Source: Caldilineaceae bacterium SB0661_bin_32 (GTDB taxonomy: Bacteria > Chloroflexota > Anaerolineae > Caldilineales > Caldilineaceae). From it: a stretch of 58,555 nucleotides of DNA. The stretch covers positions 1 to 58,555 of the forward strand of contig VXMH01000007.1 of NCBI GenBank assembly GCA_009841235.1, given 5' to 3'. Shown one piece after another: positions 45,084 to 53,764 of this stretch. Below the pieces are notes generated by a model. That model did no database searches and had not been told where the DNA came from. It was given only the letters and a program-made list of their open reading frames with translations. Positions within the stretch are counted from its first letter, which is position 1. Every line of letters begins with the position of its first letter. A program made the translations under genes and the position numbers.

Positions 45084-48020
45084 ATGTTGAAAAAATTTCT
45101 GACCAAAGTCGTTGGTGATCCAAACGAGAAGGAGCTGAAGCGGCTTCAGCCTCTGGTTGAAGAGATCAACGGGCTGGAAAACCGCTTCGACCGGATGGAC
45201 AATGACGATTTCAAAAGGATGACAGAAGAGTTCCGCCAGCGGATCGTCAGCGAAACGACGGCGCTGCGGGATGCGCTGGCCGCCGCCGAAGCCGAGTACG
45301 CGTCGGTGGCAGGCACCGATGAGCAGCGTTTTGCCCGCATCGAAGTGGAACGAATTCGCAAAGAGCTGCTGGACGAGGAGCAGGAGATTCTCGACGAGAT
45401 GATGCCGGAGGCGTTCGCGGCGGTGCGCGAAGCGGCCCGCCGCACCATCGGCCTGCGCCACTACGACGTGCAGCTGATCGGCGGCGGCGTCCTCCACTCG
45501 AGCAAGATCGCGGAGATGAAGACCGGTGAAGGCAAAACACTGGTGGCGACGCTGCCGCTCTACCTGAATGCGCTGGCCGGACGCGGCGCGCACCTTGTCA
45601 CGCCAAACGACTATCTCTCCAAAGTCGGCCTGCAGTTGATGGGGCCGGTCTACCAGTTGTTGGGGCTTTCGGCCGCGGTCATCCAAAACAGCGCCGGCAA
45701 CCCGGACAGGGGCAGCTTTCTTTACGACCCCGAGTTCCCCGCCGAAGACGACCGCTTCCAGAACCTGCGGCCGATCACACGGCAAGAGGCATACCAGGCG
45801 GACATCACCTACGGTACCAACAACGAGTTCGGGTTCGATTATCTACGCGACAACATGGTGCTGGACAAGGAGCGCCAGTCCCAACGCGAGCTGCATTACG
45901 CAATCGTGGACGAGGTCGACAACATCCTGATCGACGAGGCGCGCACACCGCTGATCATCTCGGGCGAGGCGCAGGAGAGCAGCGACTATTACAGGCAGTT
46001 CGCGCAACTGGTACGCGGCCTGCGGGCCGGCACGGACTACGAAGTCAACGAAAAGGAGAAGGTGGCCACGCTCACCGAAGAGGGCATCGCCGCCGTGGAG
46101 AAAAAGCTGGGCCTGGGAAATCTCTACGATCCGGCCCATTTCGAGATGCTCCCCTATCTCGACAACGCGCTGCGCGGCCACGCCCTCTATCACCGCGACA
46201 AGGACTACATCATCCGCGGCAACGAGGTGATCATCGTCGACGAATTCACGGGGCGCCTGATGGAGGGGCGGCGCTACGGCGAGGGCCTGCACCAGGCGAT
46301 CGAGGCCAAGGAGGGCGTGCGCGTTAAGAAAGAGTCGATGACCCTGGCGACCATCACCTTCCAGAACTTCTTCCGCATGTACAACAAACTGGCCGGCATG
46401 ACCGGTACCGCCAAGACGGAAGAGGAGGAGTTCCAGAGCATCTACAATCTCGACGTCGTGGCCATCCCAACCCATCTGCCGACGATCCGCCTGGATGAGG
46501 AGGATGTGATCTATAAGGACCAGTCGGCCAAATTCGGGGCGGTCATCGACGAGATCGGCCGCGCCCACGAAGAGGGCCAGCCGGTGCTGGTGGGCACGGT
46601 CGCCATCGAGACCAGCGAACTGGTCAGCCGTATGCTGAGGCGCCGCGGCATTCCACATGAGGTGCTGAACGCCAAGAACCACGAGCGCGAGGCGACGATC
46701 ATTGCGCAGGCAGGACGGCCCGGCGCGGTTACGATCGCCACCAATATGGCCGGCCGCGGTGTCGATATTCTGCTGGGCGGCAACTACGAAGGCCTCGCCA
46801 GAGATCAGCTGCGCAAAGACGGCGTCGACCTGACCGGCATCCCCCAACTGGCGTGGAACCACTGCCTGGAACTGCTCAAAAACGACCAGGACCCCACTGA
46901 GACCTATAACACGCGCTGGGCCGCGGTCCTCAAAGAAAGGTGGGACGAGACGAAACAGGACCAGGAGAGGGTCAAGGCTGTGGGCGGCCTCTATGTAGTC
47001 GGCACCGAACGCCACGAGGCGCGACGCATCGACAACCAGCTGCGCGGCCGCTCCGGGCGTCTGGGCGACCCGGGCGCCAGCCGCTTCTTCCTCAGCCTGG
47101 AGGACGACCTGGTGCGGCGCTTCGGCGGCGACCGGGTGACGGGGGTCATGGACCGCCTCGGCCTGGAGGACGACCAGCCGATCAAGCACAATATGATCAG
47201 CAAAGCGATCGAAAACGCGCAGACCCGGGTAGAGGGCCACAACTTCGACATCCGCAAGCACGTGCTCAAATACGATGAGGTCGTCAATGAGCAGCGGGAG
47301 ACGATCTACATGCAGCGGCGGCGCCTTCTGAACGAGCCGTCCCTGAAGCCCGCCATACAGGAGATGATCACCGACGAGATCGACGGGGCTGTGCAGCAAC
47401 ACACCGCCACGCGCCTTGAGGAGGAGTGGAACCCGGAAGACCTGCTCCTGGCGCTGCGCACCGTATTCCCCTTCCCGCAGAACTTTGACCCGACCCCGTG
47501 GCAGGAGCTGGACGCCGACGCCATCACAGGACAGGCCGCCGAGATCGCGCATCAGACCTACGACAAGAAGGAACGGGAGATCGATGCCGACATGCTGCGC
47601 GATGCCGAACGCCAGATCATGCTGCGCGCGGTGGACCACCGCTGGGTCCGCCACCTGACCGATCTGGACAGGCTGCGCGAAGGCATCGGTCTGCAGGCCA
47701 TTGCACAGGTAGACCCGCTGGTTGCCTACAAGCGCGAAGCCTTCGCCATGTACCAGGAGTTGATGAACGACATCCGCTCCGACATTGTGACGACGATCAT
47801 GACGCTGCAGGTACAGAAGGCGCCGACGCTGCCCACACCGATTGCGCGCAACATCCAGACAAATCGATCGGACACATCCCAACCGCGAACGGTGCGCAAC
47901 ACCAACAACCGGCCCAAGCGCAACGACCCGTGCTGGTGCGGCAGCGGCAAGAAGTATAAGGTCTGCCACATGAGGGCCGATGCGAAACAGGGCGGCGCGC
48001 CCGTACGCGAGGTAGCGTAG
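45084..48020 (+). CDS. secA: Preprotein translocase ATPase SecA
   Basis: 978-residue motor that pushes unfolded precursors through SecYEG. Walker A is MKTGEGKTLVATLPLY, the DEVDNILIDEARTPLI block carries Walker B, and the second nucleotide domain has TNMAGRGVDILLGGNY and the arginine-finger region LRGRSGRLGDPG. Between these lies a longer variable segment (about residues 590-640, LARDQLRKDG to KERWDETKQDQ). The tail ends in a zinc-binding SEC-C motif (CWCGSGKKYKVCH) that contacts SecB-like factors or ribosomes. The ATG at 45084, with AGAGGGAT before it, is chosen over an upstream in-frame start at 45030, which has none. It stands alone. Confidence 0.97.
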   Translation: MLKKFLTKVVGDPNEKELKRLQPLVEEINGLENRFDRMDNDDFKRMTEEFRQRIVSETTALRDALAAAEAEYASVAGTDEQRFARIEVERIRKELLDEEQEILDEMMPEAFAAVREAARRTIGLRHYDVQLIGGGVLHSSKIAEMKTGEGKTLVATLPLYLNALAGRGAHLVTPNDYLSKVGLQLMGPVYQLLGLSAAVIQNSAGNPDRGSFLYDPEFPAEDDRFQNLRPITRQEAYQADITYGTNNEFGFDYLRDNMVLDKERQSQRELHYAIVDEVDNILIDEARTPLIISGEAQESSDYYRQFAQLVRGLRAGTDYEVNEKEKVATLTEEGIAAVEKKLGLGNLYDPAHFEMLPYLDNALRGHALYHRDKDYIIRGNEVIIVDEFTGRLMEGRRYGEGLHQAIEAKEGVRVKKESMTLATITFQNFFRMYNKLAGMTGTAKTEEEEFQSIYNLDVVAIPTHLPTIRLDEEDVIYKDQSAKFGAVIDEIGRAHEEGQPVLVGTVAIETSELVSRMLRRRGIPHEVLNAKNHEREATIIAQAGRPGAVTIATNMAGRGVDILLGGNYEGLARDQLRKDGVDLTGIPQLAWNHCLELLKNDQDPTETYNTRWAAVLKERWDETKQDQERVKAVGGLYVVGTERHEARRIDNQLRGRSGRLGDPGASRFFLSLEDDLVRRFGGDRVTGVMDRLGLEDDQPIKHNMISKAIENAQTRVEGHNFDIRKHVLKYDEVVNEQRETIYMQRRRLLNEPSLKPAIQEMITDEIDGAVQQHTATRLEEEWNPEDLLLALRTVFPFPQNFDPTPWQELDADAITGQAAEIAHQTYDKKEREIDADMLRDAERQIMLRAVDHRWVRHLTDLDRLREGIGLQAIAQVDPLVAYKREAFAMYQELMNDIRSDIVTTIMTLQVQKAPTLPTPIARNIQTNRSDTSQPRTVRNTNNRPKRNDPCWCGSGKKYKVCHMRADAKQGGAPVREVA

Positions 48021-48026
48021 CCTCCT

Positions 48027-48040
48027 CGCCCTGGCGGGCG
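48027..48040 (+). terminator. Small GC hairpin after secA
   Basis: CGCCC (48027-48031), loop TGGC, GGGCG (48036-48040), six nt after the secA stop. No T-run; a weak or Rho-assisted terminator at best. Confidence 0.3.
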
Positions 48041-48097
48041 GCGCCTGTCAACCGGAATTGCCTACACAATGGGGGTGGAGGAGGGAATCGCAGGACG

Positions 48098-48199
48098 ATG
48101 CCTCAGGTCAACCCTGCAATCATGGTATGGGCCCGCGAGACGGCCGGCCTCTCCCAGGAGGAAGCGGCCACGGAGCTTCCCGCTATTGCAGATAGATAG
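48098..48199 (+). pseudogene. Relic of an XRE/ImmA-type regulator gene, N-terminus only
   Basis: An ATG at 48098 opens 33 codons ending in TAG at 48197-48199. Residues 4-24 contain VNPAIMVWARETAGLSQEEAA, the very typical N-terminus of helix-turn-helix proteins fused to ImmA/IrrE metallopeptidases (family form VNPxIxxWARExAGLSxEEAA). The rest of the helix-turn-helix and the whole HExxH protease are missing; the sequence instead runs into the 3' end of the antisense sugar dehydrogenase gene. The sequence lies directly at the edge of lower-GC DNA, so an insertion or deletion probably cut the gene. Confidence 0.65.
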
Positions 48200-49865
48200 T
48201 CTGGCCGGAACAGGGGGCCTCAAAGGACATTTGTACGGCTGCTTCTTGTTCTAATGATTCACCTTTCACAGTTGGAACGAGGCGATAAATCGTACCGCTT
48301 GCATAGCCGGTCGCGTATACGTTGCCCGTTTCGTCGGCGCCGATGCTGCTGATTGCAGCAGTTGCATTGATAATTTGTGCGCTCTGCCACCTGTTCCCTT
48401 TATACTGCAATCCCCAAATGATTCCGCTGCAAAAATCAGCATACAGGAAAATCCCTGACAGAACCGCTCTGCCGACAATGACGCAGTTCCCTTGTGCGCG
48501 GCCATAGACGGATACGGGCAGGACAAGATCAACTACATTGCAAGTCAGGTGTTCAAATTCACTACAGTAGTTCCCCTCCCAGACAGGCCATCCGTAGTTT
48601 TCCCCTCCCAAACTGTCCGCGCTCTGAAAATTAACCTCCTCTCTTCCAGTCTCGCCCGCGTCGGGAATGTAGAGGGCGCCAGTCTGCCGGTCAAAGGCAA
48701 ATCCCCAGGGATTGCGTATGCCCAGCGCCCAGATTTCATTGCGGTAGCCGTCAACCTCAATGAACGGATTGCTGGCAGGTATTCCATAAGGTTTGACGCC
48801 AGATTCCACATCGATCCTTAGAATCTTGCCGAGTAACGTATTGGGATCCTGTCCATTCTGCTTGTCCTCAATGTTGCCGCCATCCCCGCTGCCAATATAC
48901 AGGTAGCCGTCTCTGGGACTGAACGCAATGGAGCCCCCGTTGTGATTCATATTCGGTTGCGGGATAGTAAGCAGGATTTCCTCACTGCCAGGATCGGCTT
49001 TGTCGGGATTGGAGGTGGTCGTAAACCGGCTGATCACGGTCCCACCAGCGGCATTTGTATAACTCACATAGAAGTGCTGGCTGTCGATATATTTCGGAGG
49101 AAAAGCGATATTGAAGAGTCCCTGTTCTCCGCAGCACTTCACGCGATCCGAGACATCCAGGAAAGGCTCATCATTGATAACGCCGTCCTTGAGGATGCGA
49201 ATGCGTCCTTTGTGTTCGACGACAAATAGCCGACCGCTGCCGTCGCCGGCATGAGTCGCTTGCACAGGCAACTCAAACCCGGAGGCCATCTCGTTGAGTT
49301 GCCACTCGCTGAATTCAATTGCGTTGAATACCCTCGCTTCGTACCATCCGACCCAGCCCTTACTCTGCCTGGTCAGGACATAGACCCTGTTGATACGTCG
49401 AGGGGGATCAACAAAGATTTCCAGTGTCTGTCCATCCTCGGTGTGAAAATTGTCAAATCGCTTATAAGGAGTCGTTGAAAGAGAATCGTCTCCCAACCAG
49501 ACTTCATGTGTGGTCAAGCCGGCTTCGCTTTGTGTAACAACCAGCTCGATCTTGCTCACCAGATGAAAGCTATCGAACTCGATTGAAAACCACTGCGGCG
49601 CGAAGTCCTGCGCAGTCCACATTGTGCCTGCGTCGCCATCATTCACATGTCCCAGTTCAGGATTCTTCGCCGACGCTTCCACCACGCCCAGCGCTGCGAT
49701 GTTTTCCCCTTGCGCAACCATGTAGATTTGCGGTGTGGGTGTCAGTGTTGGCGTTACTGTTGGTGTCGGTGCATCGCCGGATTGGGCTCGGACGGAATGA
49801 CTCAGACCAGCCGTCAGCAAGAACGCCGCGAAAAGTACAAGTGGAAACGTTGCAAGAGCCTTCAT
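48183..49865 (-). CDS. PQQ-type sugar dehydrogenase with discoidin-like domain
   Basis: 560 residues. A signal peptide (LVLFAAFLLTAGLSHSVRA) and Thr/Pro-rich linker precede an F5/8-type C (discoidin) domain at about 60-180 (FAPQWFSIEFDSFHLVSKIE), a carbohydrate or surface-binding module. The rest is a six-bladed glucose/sorbosone dehydrogenase propeller (GSGRLFVVEHKGRIRIL, FSPRDGYLYIGSGDGGN, GIRNPWGFAFDRQTGALYIP). The family oxidises aldoses with PQQ, but many members have no proven activity. Secreted. Base composition is clearly lower in GC than its neighbours. It abuts a gene relic on one side. Probably acquired by transfer. Confidence 0.88.
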   Translation of the reverse strand: MKALATFPLVLFAAFLLTAGLSHSVRAQSGDAPTPTVTPTLTPTPQIYMVAQGENIAALGVVEASAKNPELGHVNDGDAGTMWTAQDFAPQWFSIEFDSFHLVSKIELVVTQSEAGLTTHEVWLGDDSLSTTPYKRFDNFHTEDGQTLEIFVDPPRRINRVYVLTRQSKGWVGWYEARVFNAIEFSEWQLNEMASGFELPVQATHAGDGSGRLFVVEHKGRIRILKDGVINDEPFLDVSDRVKCCGEQGLFNIAFPPKYIDSQHFYVSYTNAAGGTVISRFTTTSNPDKADPGSEEILLTIPQPNMNHNGGSIAFSPRDGYLYIGSGDGGNIEDKQNGQDPNTLLGKILRIDVESGVKPYGIPASNPFIEVDGYRNEIWALGIRNPWGFAFDRQTGALYIPDAGETGREEVNFQSADSLGGENYGWPVWEGNYCSEFEHLTCNVVDLVLPVSVYGRAQGNCVIVGRAVLSGIFLYADFCSGIIWGLQYKGNRWQSAQIINATAAISSIGADETGNVYATGYASGTIYRLVPTVKGESLEQEAAVQMSFEAPCSGQTIYLQ

Positions 49866-50018
49866 GAGTCCCTCACTGATCGAACAAAGTGGTTGTCTAT
49901 AGCTGGCCCGAATTACGAGACTGTGAAATGGGAAAACCGATGTGCCTTAAACGTCTGACTTTACAATGGCGGCGCAGATAGAGGAGCATATTGGGCCCCC
50001 ACAGGGCGCCTGACCGCC

Positions 50019-52283
50019 CTACCGCGCCGCCACCCGTATCAACACTGTGCGGCGGCGCCAGACCACGGTCTGATTCAGCAGCTGTCCCCGGATCCAACCC
50101 TCAACCTGCTCCACCTCATCAGGCTGCATCCGCTCGGCCAGCCGCTCGGCATAGGATTTGCGCTCGCCAGAAGCCGGGCCGAACCAGCGTCGGATGTGCG
50201 CGTCGGTAATGCGCAGATCGGTATCAGTGCTGATCCGTTCCATCAAGACCCGCCCGGCCTGTGCCTCTTCAGGGAAGGCGGCGGAGAGAGCTGCCTGCAA
50301 CGTCTCCTCATCCCAGTTGACCAGCCCATCCGTCGCATCGGCGTAGATCGACTCTTCGGCCGCAACCAGCCGCCCGGCCAGCCCCGATGGGAGCAGAACG
50401 CGATCCCCCAGTGCGTAGATTCTCTGCGTATGTCTGGGTATCGTTTCGGCGAGCGCAAGCCAGCCGTCCGCGGCCAGCTTTGCGGCCAGATGCGCCAGGG
50501 CAGCCTCCTTGTCCACGGAGCCGAGCAGGGCGTTGCGTCCCACTATCGCATCAAAACGGACCTTTTCAGCATCGACAAGTTGCGCCAGATCCTCAACGGC
50601 CCCATGCATCACCACCGGTCGCTCGACTTCGTCGAGGTTTTGCGCCTGCTCCTGCAGGGCATGGCTGTCCGCCTCGTTGAACGCCAGCGCGTAGACGCCC
50701 CCTTCGGGCGCGCGCCGCAGCGCCTCCCACGTCAGCAGACCGCTGCCGGCATTCACATCCAGCACAACGCTGTGCCGCTCAAGGAGGCCGCCCTCCAGAA
50801 TGCGGTCCCGCAGCGCGACGGTGGCTTCGCCGGCCTGCGCAATCGTCCGCTGCAGCCACCGATCGCGGTCGGATTCATCGGGCGTGAATGTCAGGATTTC
50901 CGGCGGCGCGCCAAGGCCCTCCAACATGGCAGCCAGCTGGGCCTCGCGGCGCTGGGTGACGGCGAGGCCGATCCTGGCCTCATATCCCTGGTCTGTCGGC
51001 TCGTAAAAGACCTTCCCCTGCAGCGCGCCGGGAAGATACTGCTGCGCCACCCAATGGTCCCGGTAAGCGTGCGGATAGAGATATCCGGCTCCATGCCCAA
51101 ACCCCTCACTGTCGCGGTTGCCGTCGCGCAGATGGCTGGGGACATCAGAATCAGGTTCATTGCTCACAGCCTCAAGCGCATCGAAGAAGGCCAGCACGGA
51201 ATTGGATTTTTCCGCGGTCGCCAGGTAGAGCGCGGCCTGGGCCAGGGGAAAGTTGCCTTCCGGGAGGCCGACGCGGTCAAAGGCCTCGGCGCAGGCGGTG
51301 ACCACCTGAACGGCCTGAGGGTCGGCCAGGCCCACATCCTCGCTCGCCAGGATCAACATGCGCCGAAAGATATAACGCGGCTCCTCGCCGGCGTAGATCA
51401 TCTTCGCCAGCCAGTAGAGCGCTGCATCCGGGTCGCTGCCGCGCAGGCTCTTGATGAAGGCGCTGATCGTATCGAAATGATAGTCACCTTCCTTGTCATA
51501 CAACACGGCGCGACGCTGTATCGACTCCTCGGCGACGGCGAGTGAAATGCGGACCGTCCCGTCCGGGTCGGCATCGCTTGTTTCGACGGCCAGCTCCAGC
51601 GCATTGAGCAGGGCGCGGGCATCGCCATTGGCGATAGAGACCAGATGATCGATGGCCTTGTCCTCAATCTGAACGTGCCGGCCGCCGTAGCCGCGCTGGG
51701 GTGTGTCGAGGGCGGTCTGCATGATCTGGCGCAGATGCTCTTCTGTCAGCGTCTGCAGTTGAAAGATGCGGCTGCGGCTGACCAGCGCCTTGATGACCTC
51801 AAAGTAAGGGTTCTCCGTCGTCGCGCCAATGAAAGTGACCGTACCGTTCTCCACCCAAGGCAGGAGCGCATCCTGCTGGGCCTTGTTGAAGCGATGCACC
51901 TCATCGACAAAGAGAATCGTACCCTGATCGTGAAGCGCCCACCGCTCCTGGGCTTCCGCCACCGTTGCGCGGATATCTTTGACGCCGGCCAGTACGGCAT
52001 TAAGCGCAGTGAAGTGGGCGGCCGTCGTGTTGGCGATCACCTGGGCCAGGGTCGTCTTGCCGGTGCCGGGCGGACCGTAGAAAATCAGGCTGCTCAGACG
52101 GTCCGCCTGAATCGCCCGCCGCAGGAGCCGGCCCGGGCCCACAATCGCTTCCTGGCCGATGAACTCATCAAGGGTGCGGGGCCGCATGCGCGCCGCCAGC
52201 GGCGCGTTGGCATCGATCCGTTGCGCGCGTGCCTGCGCAAACAGATCCTCCGCCGGCTTGCGTCCTTGCGTATAACTTACCAC
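50019..52283 (-). CDS. rarA: RarA AAA+ ATPase fused to methyltransferase-like domain
   Basis: 754 residues from GTG 52283; a GTG at 52382 is an alternative. Residues 1-430 are RarA/MgsA, which acts at stalled forks: [18 protein letters not shown], Walker [14 protein letters not shown], Walker [13 protein letters not shown], sensor [10 protein letters not shown] and the tetramer domain ending in [15 protein letters not shown]. Residues about 440-754 form a second domain with a Rossmann methyltransferase glycine loop ([17 protein letters not shown]) and an acidic residue in LAFNEADSH, but motif IV is not obvious. A similar fusion is known in cyanobacteria as RarA plus unknown domain. Its start lies beside a cluster of DnaA-like boxes. 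Confidence 0.9.
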   Translation of the reverse strand: MVSYTQGRKPAEDLFAQARAQRIDANAPLAARMRPRTLDEFIGQEAIVGPGRLLRRAIQADRLSSLIFYGPPGTGKTTLAQVIANTTAAHFTALNAVLAGVKDIRATVAEAQERWALHDQGTILFVDEVHRFNKAQQDALLPWVENGTVTFIGATTENPYFEVIKALVSRSRIFQLQTLTEEHLRQIMQTALDTPQRGYGGRHVQIEDKAIDHLVSIANGDARALLNALELAVETSDADPDGTVRISLAVAEESIQRRAVLYDKEGDYHFDTISAFIKSLRGSDPDAALYWLAKMIYAGEEPRYIFRRMLILASEDVGLADPQAVQVVTACAEAFDRVGLPEGNFPLAQAALYLATAEKSNSVLAFFDALEAVSNEPDSDVPSHLRDGNRDSEGFGHGAGYLYPHAYRDHWVAQQYLPGALQGKVFYEPTDQGYEARIGLAVTQRREAQLAAMLEGLGAPPEILTFTPDESDRDRWLQRTIAQAGEATVALRDRILEGGLLERHSVVLDVNAGSGLLTWEALRRAPEGGVYALAFNEADSHALQEQAQNLDEVERPVVMHGAVEDLAQLVDAEKVRFDAIVGRNALLGSVDKEAALAHLAAKLAADGWLALAETIPRHTQRIYALGDRVLLPSGLAGRLVAAEESIYADATDGLVNWDEETLQAALSAAFPEEAQAGRVLMERISTDTDLRITDAHIRRWFGPASGERKSYAERLAERMQPDEVEQVEGWIRGQLLNQTVVWRRRTVLIRVAAR

Positions 52284-52388
52284 AACGAAACCGATCTCAC
52301 GTTGGCTGGATCGAGGCAGTTCTCGAACGATTTCCGGCCTGCATCTGGCGGGAAAGGCGAAAACAGATGGCGATCCGCGCACAAAAGG

Positions 52389-52784
52389 TGTGGATAAACA
52401 GGCCGCATTCGGGGAAAAAGGGGATTATTGGGGATAAAACTGGGGATAACCCCAAAAAAAGTGGATAAGGTCAGCTCATAACCCCGCTGGTTTTTTATCC
52501 CCGTTTCCTGCGAGTTATGCCCAGGCGGGGACAACTTGGGGAGAATTACTGCATCTTGTATCGAGCATTTGTTCGGCGGATCAATCCACCAAAATTTTTC
52601 CTGCGCTTCCCTCTGAATTATCCCCACTGAAGCTGCGCTCCTCGGGCCTGCCCACCACTACATACAGACACTCTCTTACCGTGCCACCATATATAGTCTC
52701 CCTGAACTACATATCCACATTTCCCCAGTCCCTACGAAGTCCTACTAAAAAAATAAAATAGGTTATGAACAACAAAAATTTTAA
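52389..52784. other. Candidate replication origin: DnaA-box cluster and AT-rich stretch
   Basis: DnaA-box-like 9-mers: TGTGGATAA (52389-52397, exact complement of TTATCCACA), TGGGGATAA (52429-52437 and 52441-52449), AGTGGATAA (52460-52468), then in the other orientation TTATCCCCG (52495-52503), TTATCCCCA (52618-52626) and ATATCCACA (52711-52719). A strongly AT-rich run follows at 52743-52784, a fitting unwinding element. The gap contains no gene. The flanking genes are rarA and a creatininase-family gene, not dnaA. An alternative is DnaA-dependent control of rarA. Confidence 0.55.
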
Positions 52785-52872
52785 GAGGCTGTTTGAAAAT
52801 TAAGTAGCGATGGCAACCTAGCCAAGCGAAGGTACGCTCGACGACCCAACGACACGAAAGGGCAGCGAAGCC
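52783..52872 (-). mobile_element. IS5-family transposase relic
   Basis: Read on the minus strand, 52873 to 52783 gives EGFAALSCRWVVERTFAWLG and then CHRYLIFKQP. The RWVVERTFAWLG block is the hallmark of IS5-type (IS427-like) transposases and includes the last catalytic Glu (codon 52837-52839). Everything before and nearly all after is missing. GAGGCTGTTTGAAAA at 52785-52799 looks like a terminal inverted repeat, suggesting internal deletion up to the element's end. A dead fragment, touching the 3' end of the creatininase gene. Confidence 0.75.
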
Positions 52873-52874
52873 CT

Positions 52875-53696
52875 CTAAGGCGAAATGTGATCCTTGCGGG
52901 GATTGATCGCCACGGTGCGGAACTCGCGAATCAGTTCGATAAGCCCTTCCACCGCGGCCTCGAGAAACCGCTCCCCCTTTTCGCGGGTGGCGGCAGTGGC
53001 ATCACCCAGCACGCCGCTGTCGGTCAACGAGCTCCAGTAGGGCCACAGGTTGGCGACCGAGCCGTCTTCGCGTTTGCCCATCAGCAGATCGGTCTGGAAG
53101 CTCGGCGACAGGGGCGAACGCTCGTCCACCGCCTTGTCCATCTGCACCAGCTCCTCCGCCAGGGCCAGATAGAGGGCCGTCTCGTACTCTCCGGCGTGGG
53201 AGGTGCCGCCAAAGTCCGAAGAGCGGATCGTATTCCCCTCCTCCCTGCCTTTACGCACGCCCCAGTGGTTGACCGACGCGCACAGGGTCTTGCCTTCGGT
53301 TTCGAGCACGGTCAGACGGGCGGCCATTTCCACCGGCGCGGTGTTGCTGCCGTGCCCGTTCACCATGAGTATGCGCTTGAAGCCGTGGTGGGCCAGGCTG
53401 ACGCAGACATCGCGCACGTAGTTGATAAAGGTGTCCCAGCGAATCGTGATCGTGCCGGGGAAATCCATGTGGTGGGGGCTGTACCCGTGGCTGACCGGCG
53501 GGATCAGCACGGCTTCATCCGGAATGCGCGCCACCGCCCGTTCGCAGATTCCCGTGCAGAGCCGCACATCGGTGTCGATCGGCAGGTGGTAGCCGTGATC
53601 CTCGTACGTGGCAACCGGCAGCACCGCCACCTTGCCGGAGTAGGCCGCCTCGCGACAGGCGGACCAGGTCATCTCTGCATAGCGGTAGGTCGTCAT
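52875..53696 (-). CDS. Creatininase/creatinine amidohydrolase family protein
   Basis: 273-residue metal hydrolase. The family signatures are VATYEDHGYHLPIDTD (metal-binding Glu, His, Asp), SHGYSPHHMDFPGTITI and the VNGHGSNTAPVE block; Glu in HAGEYETALYL completes the site. Family members cleave cyclic amides (creatinine) or formamides and lactams, and many act in other pathways, so creatinine should not be assumed. The ATG at 53696 has AAAGGAG 8 nt upstream and is chosen over 53756. Last gene of a minus-strand run. Its end meets the transposase relic. Confidence 0.9.
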   Translation of the reverse strand: MTTYRYAEMTWSACREAAYSGKVAVLPVATYEDHGYHLPIDTDVRLCTGICERAVARIPDEAVLIPPVSHGYSPHHMDFPGTITIRWDTFINYVRDVCVSLAHHGFKRILMVNGHGSNTAPVEMAARLTVLETEGKTLCASVNHWGVRKGREEGNTIRSSDFGGTSHAGEYETALYLALAEELVQMDKAVDERSPLSPSFQTDLLMGKREDGSVANLWPYWSSLTDSGVLGDATAATREKGERFLEAAVEGLIELIREFRTVAINPRKDHISP

Positions 53697-53764
53697 TCTC
53701 AGTCTCCTTTCAAGATTCCTGGTTCGGTGTTCGTGGCTGGCCCGCGCCAGGAACACAACGCTGA

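Noticed and set aside
45843..47969. Long open frame antisense to secA (708 codons)
   Set aside because: Shadow frame of a GC-rich gene; no domain, and secA is unmistakable on the other strand.
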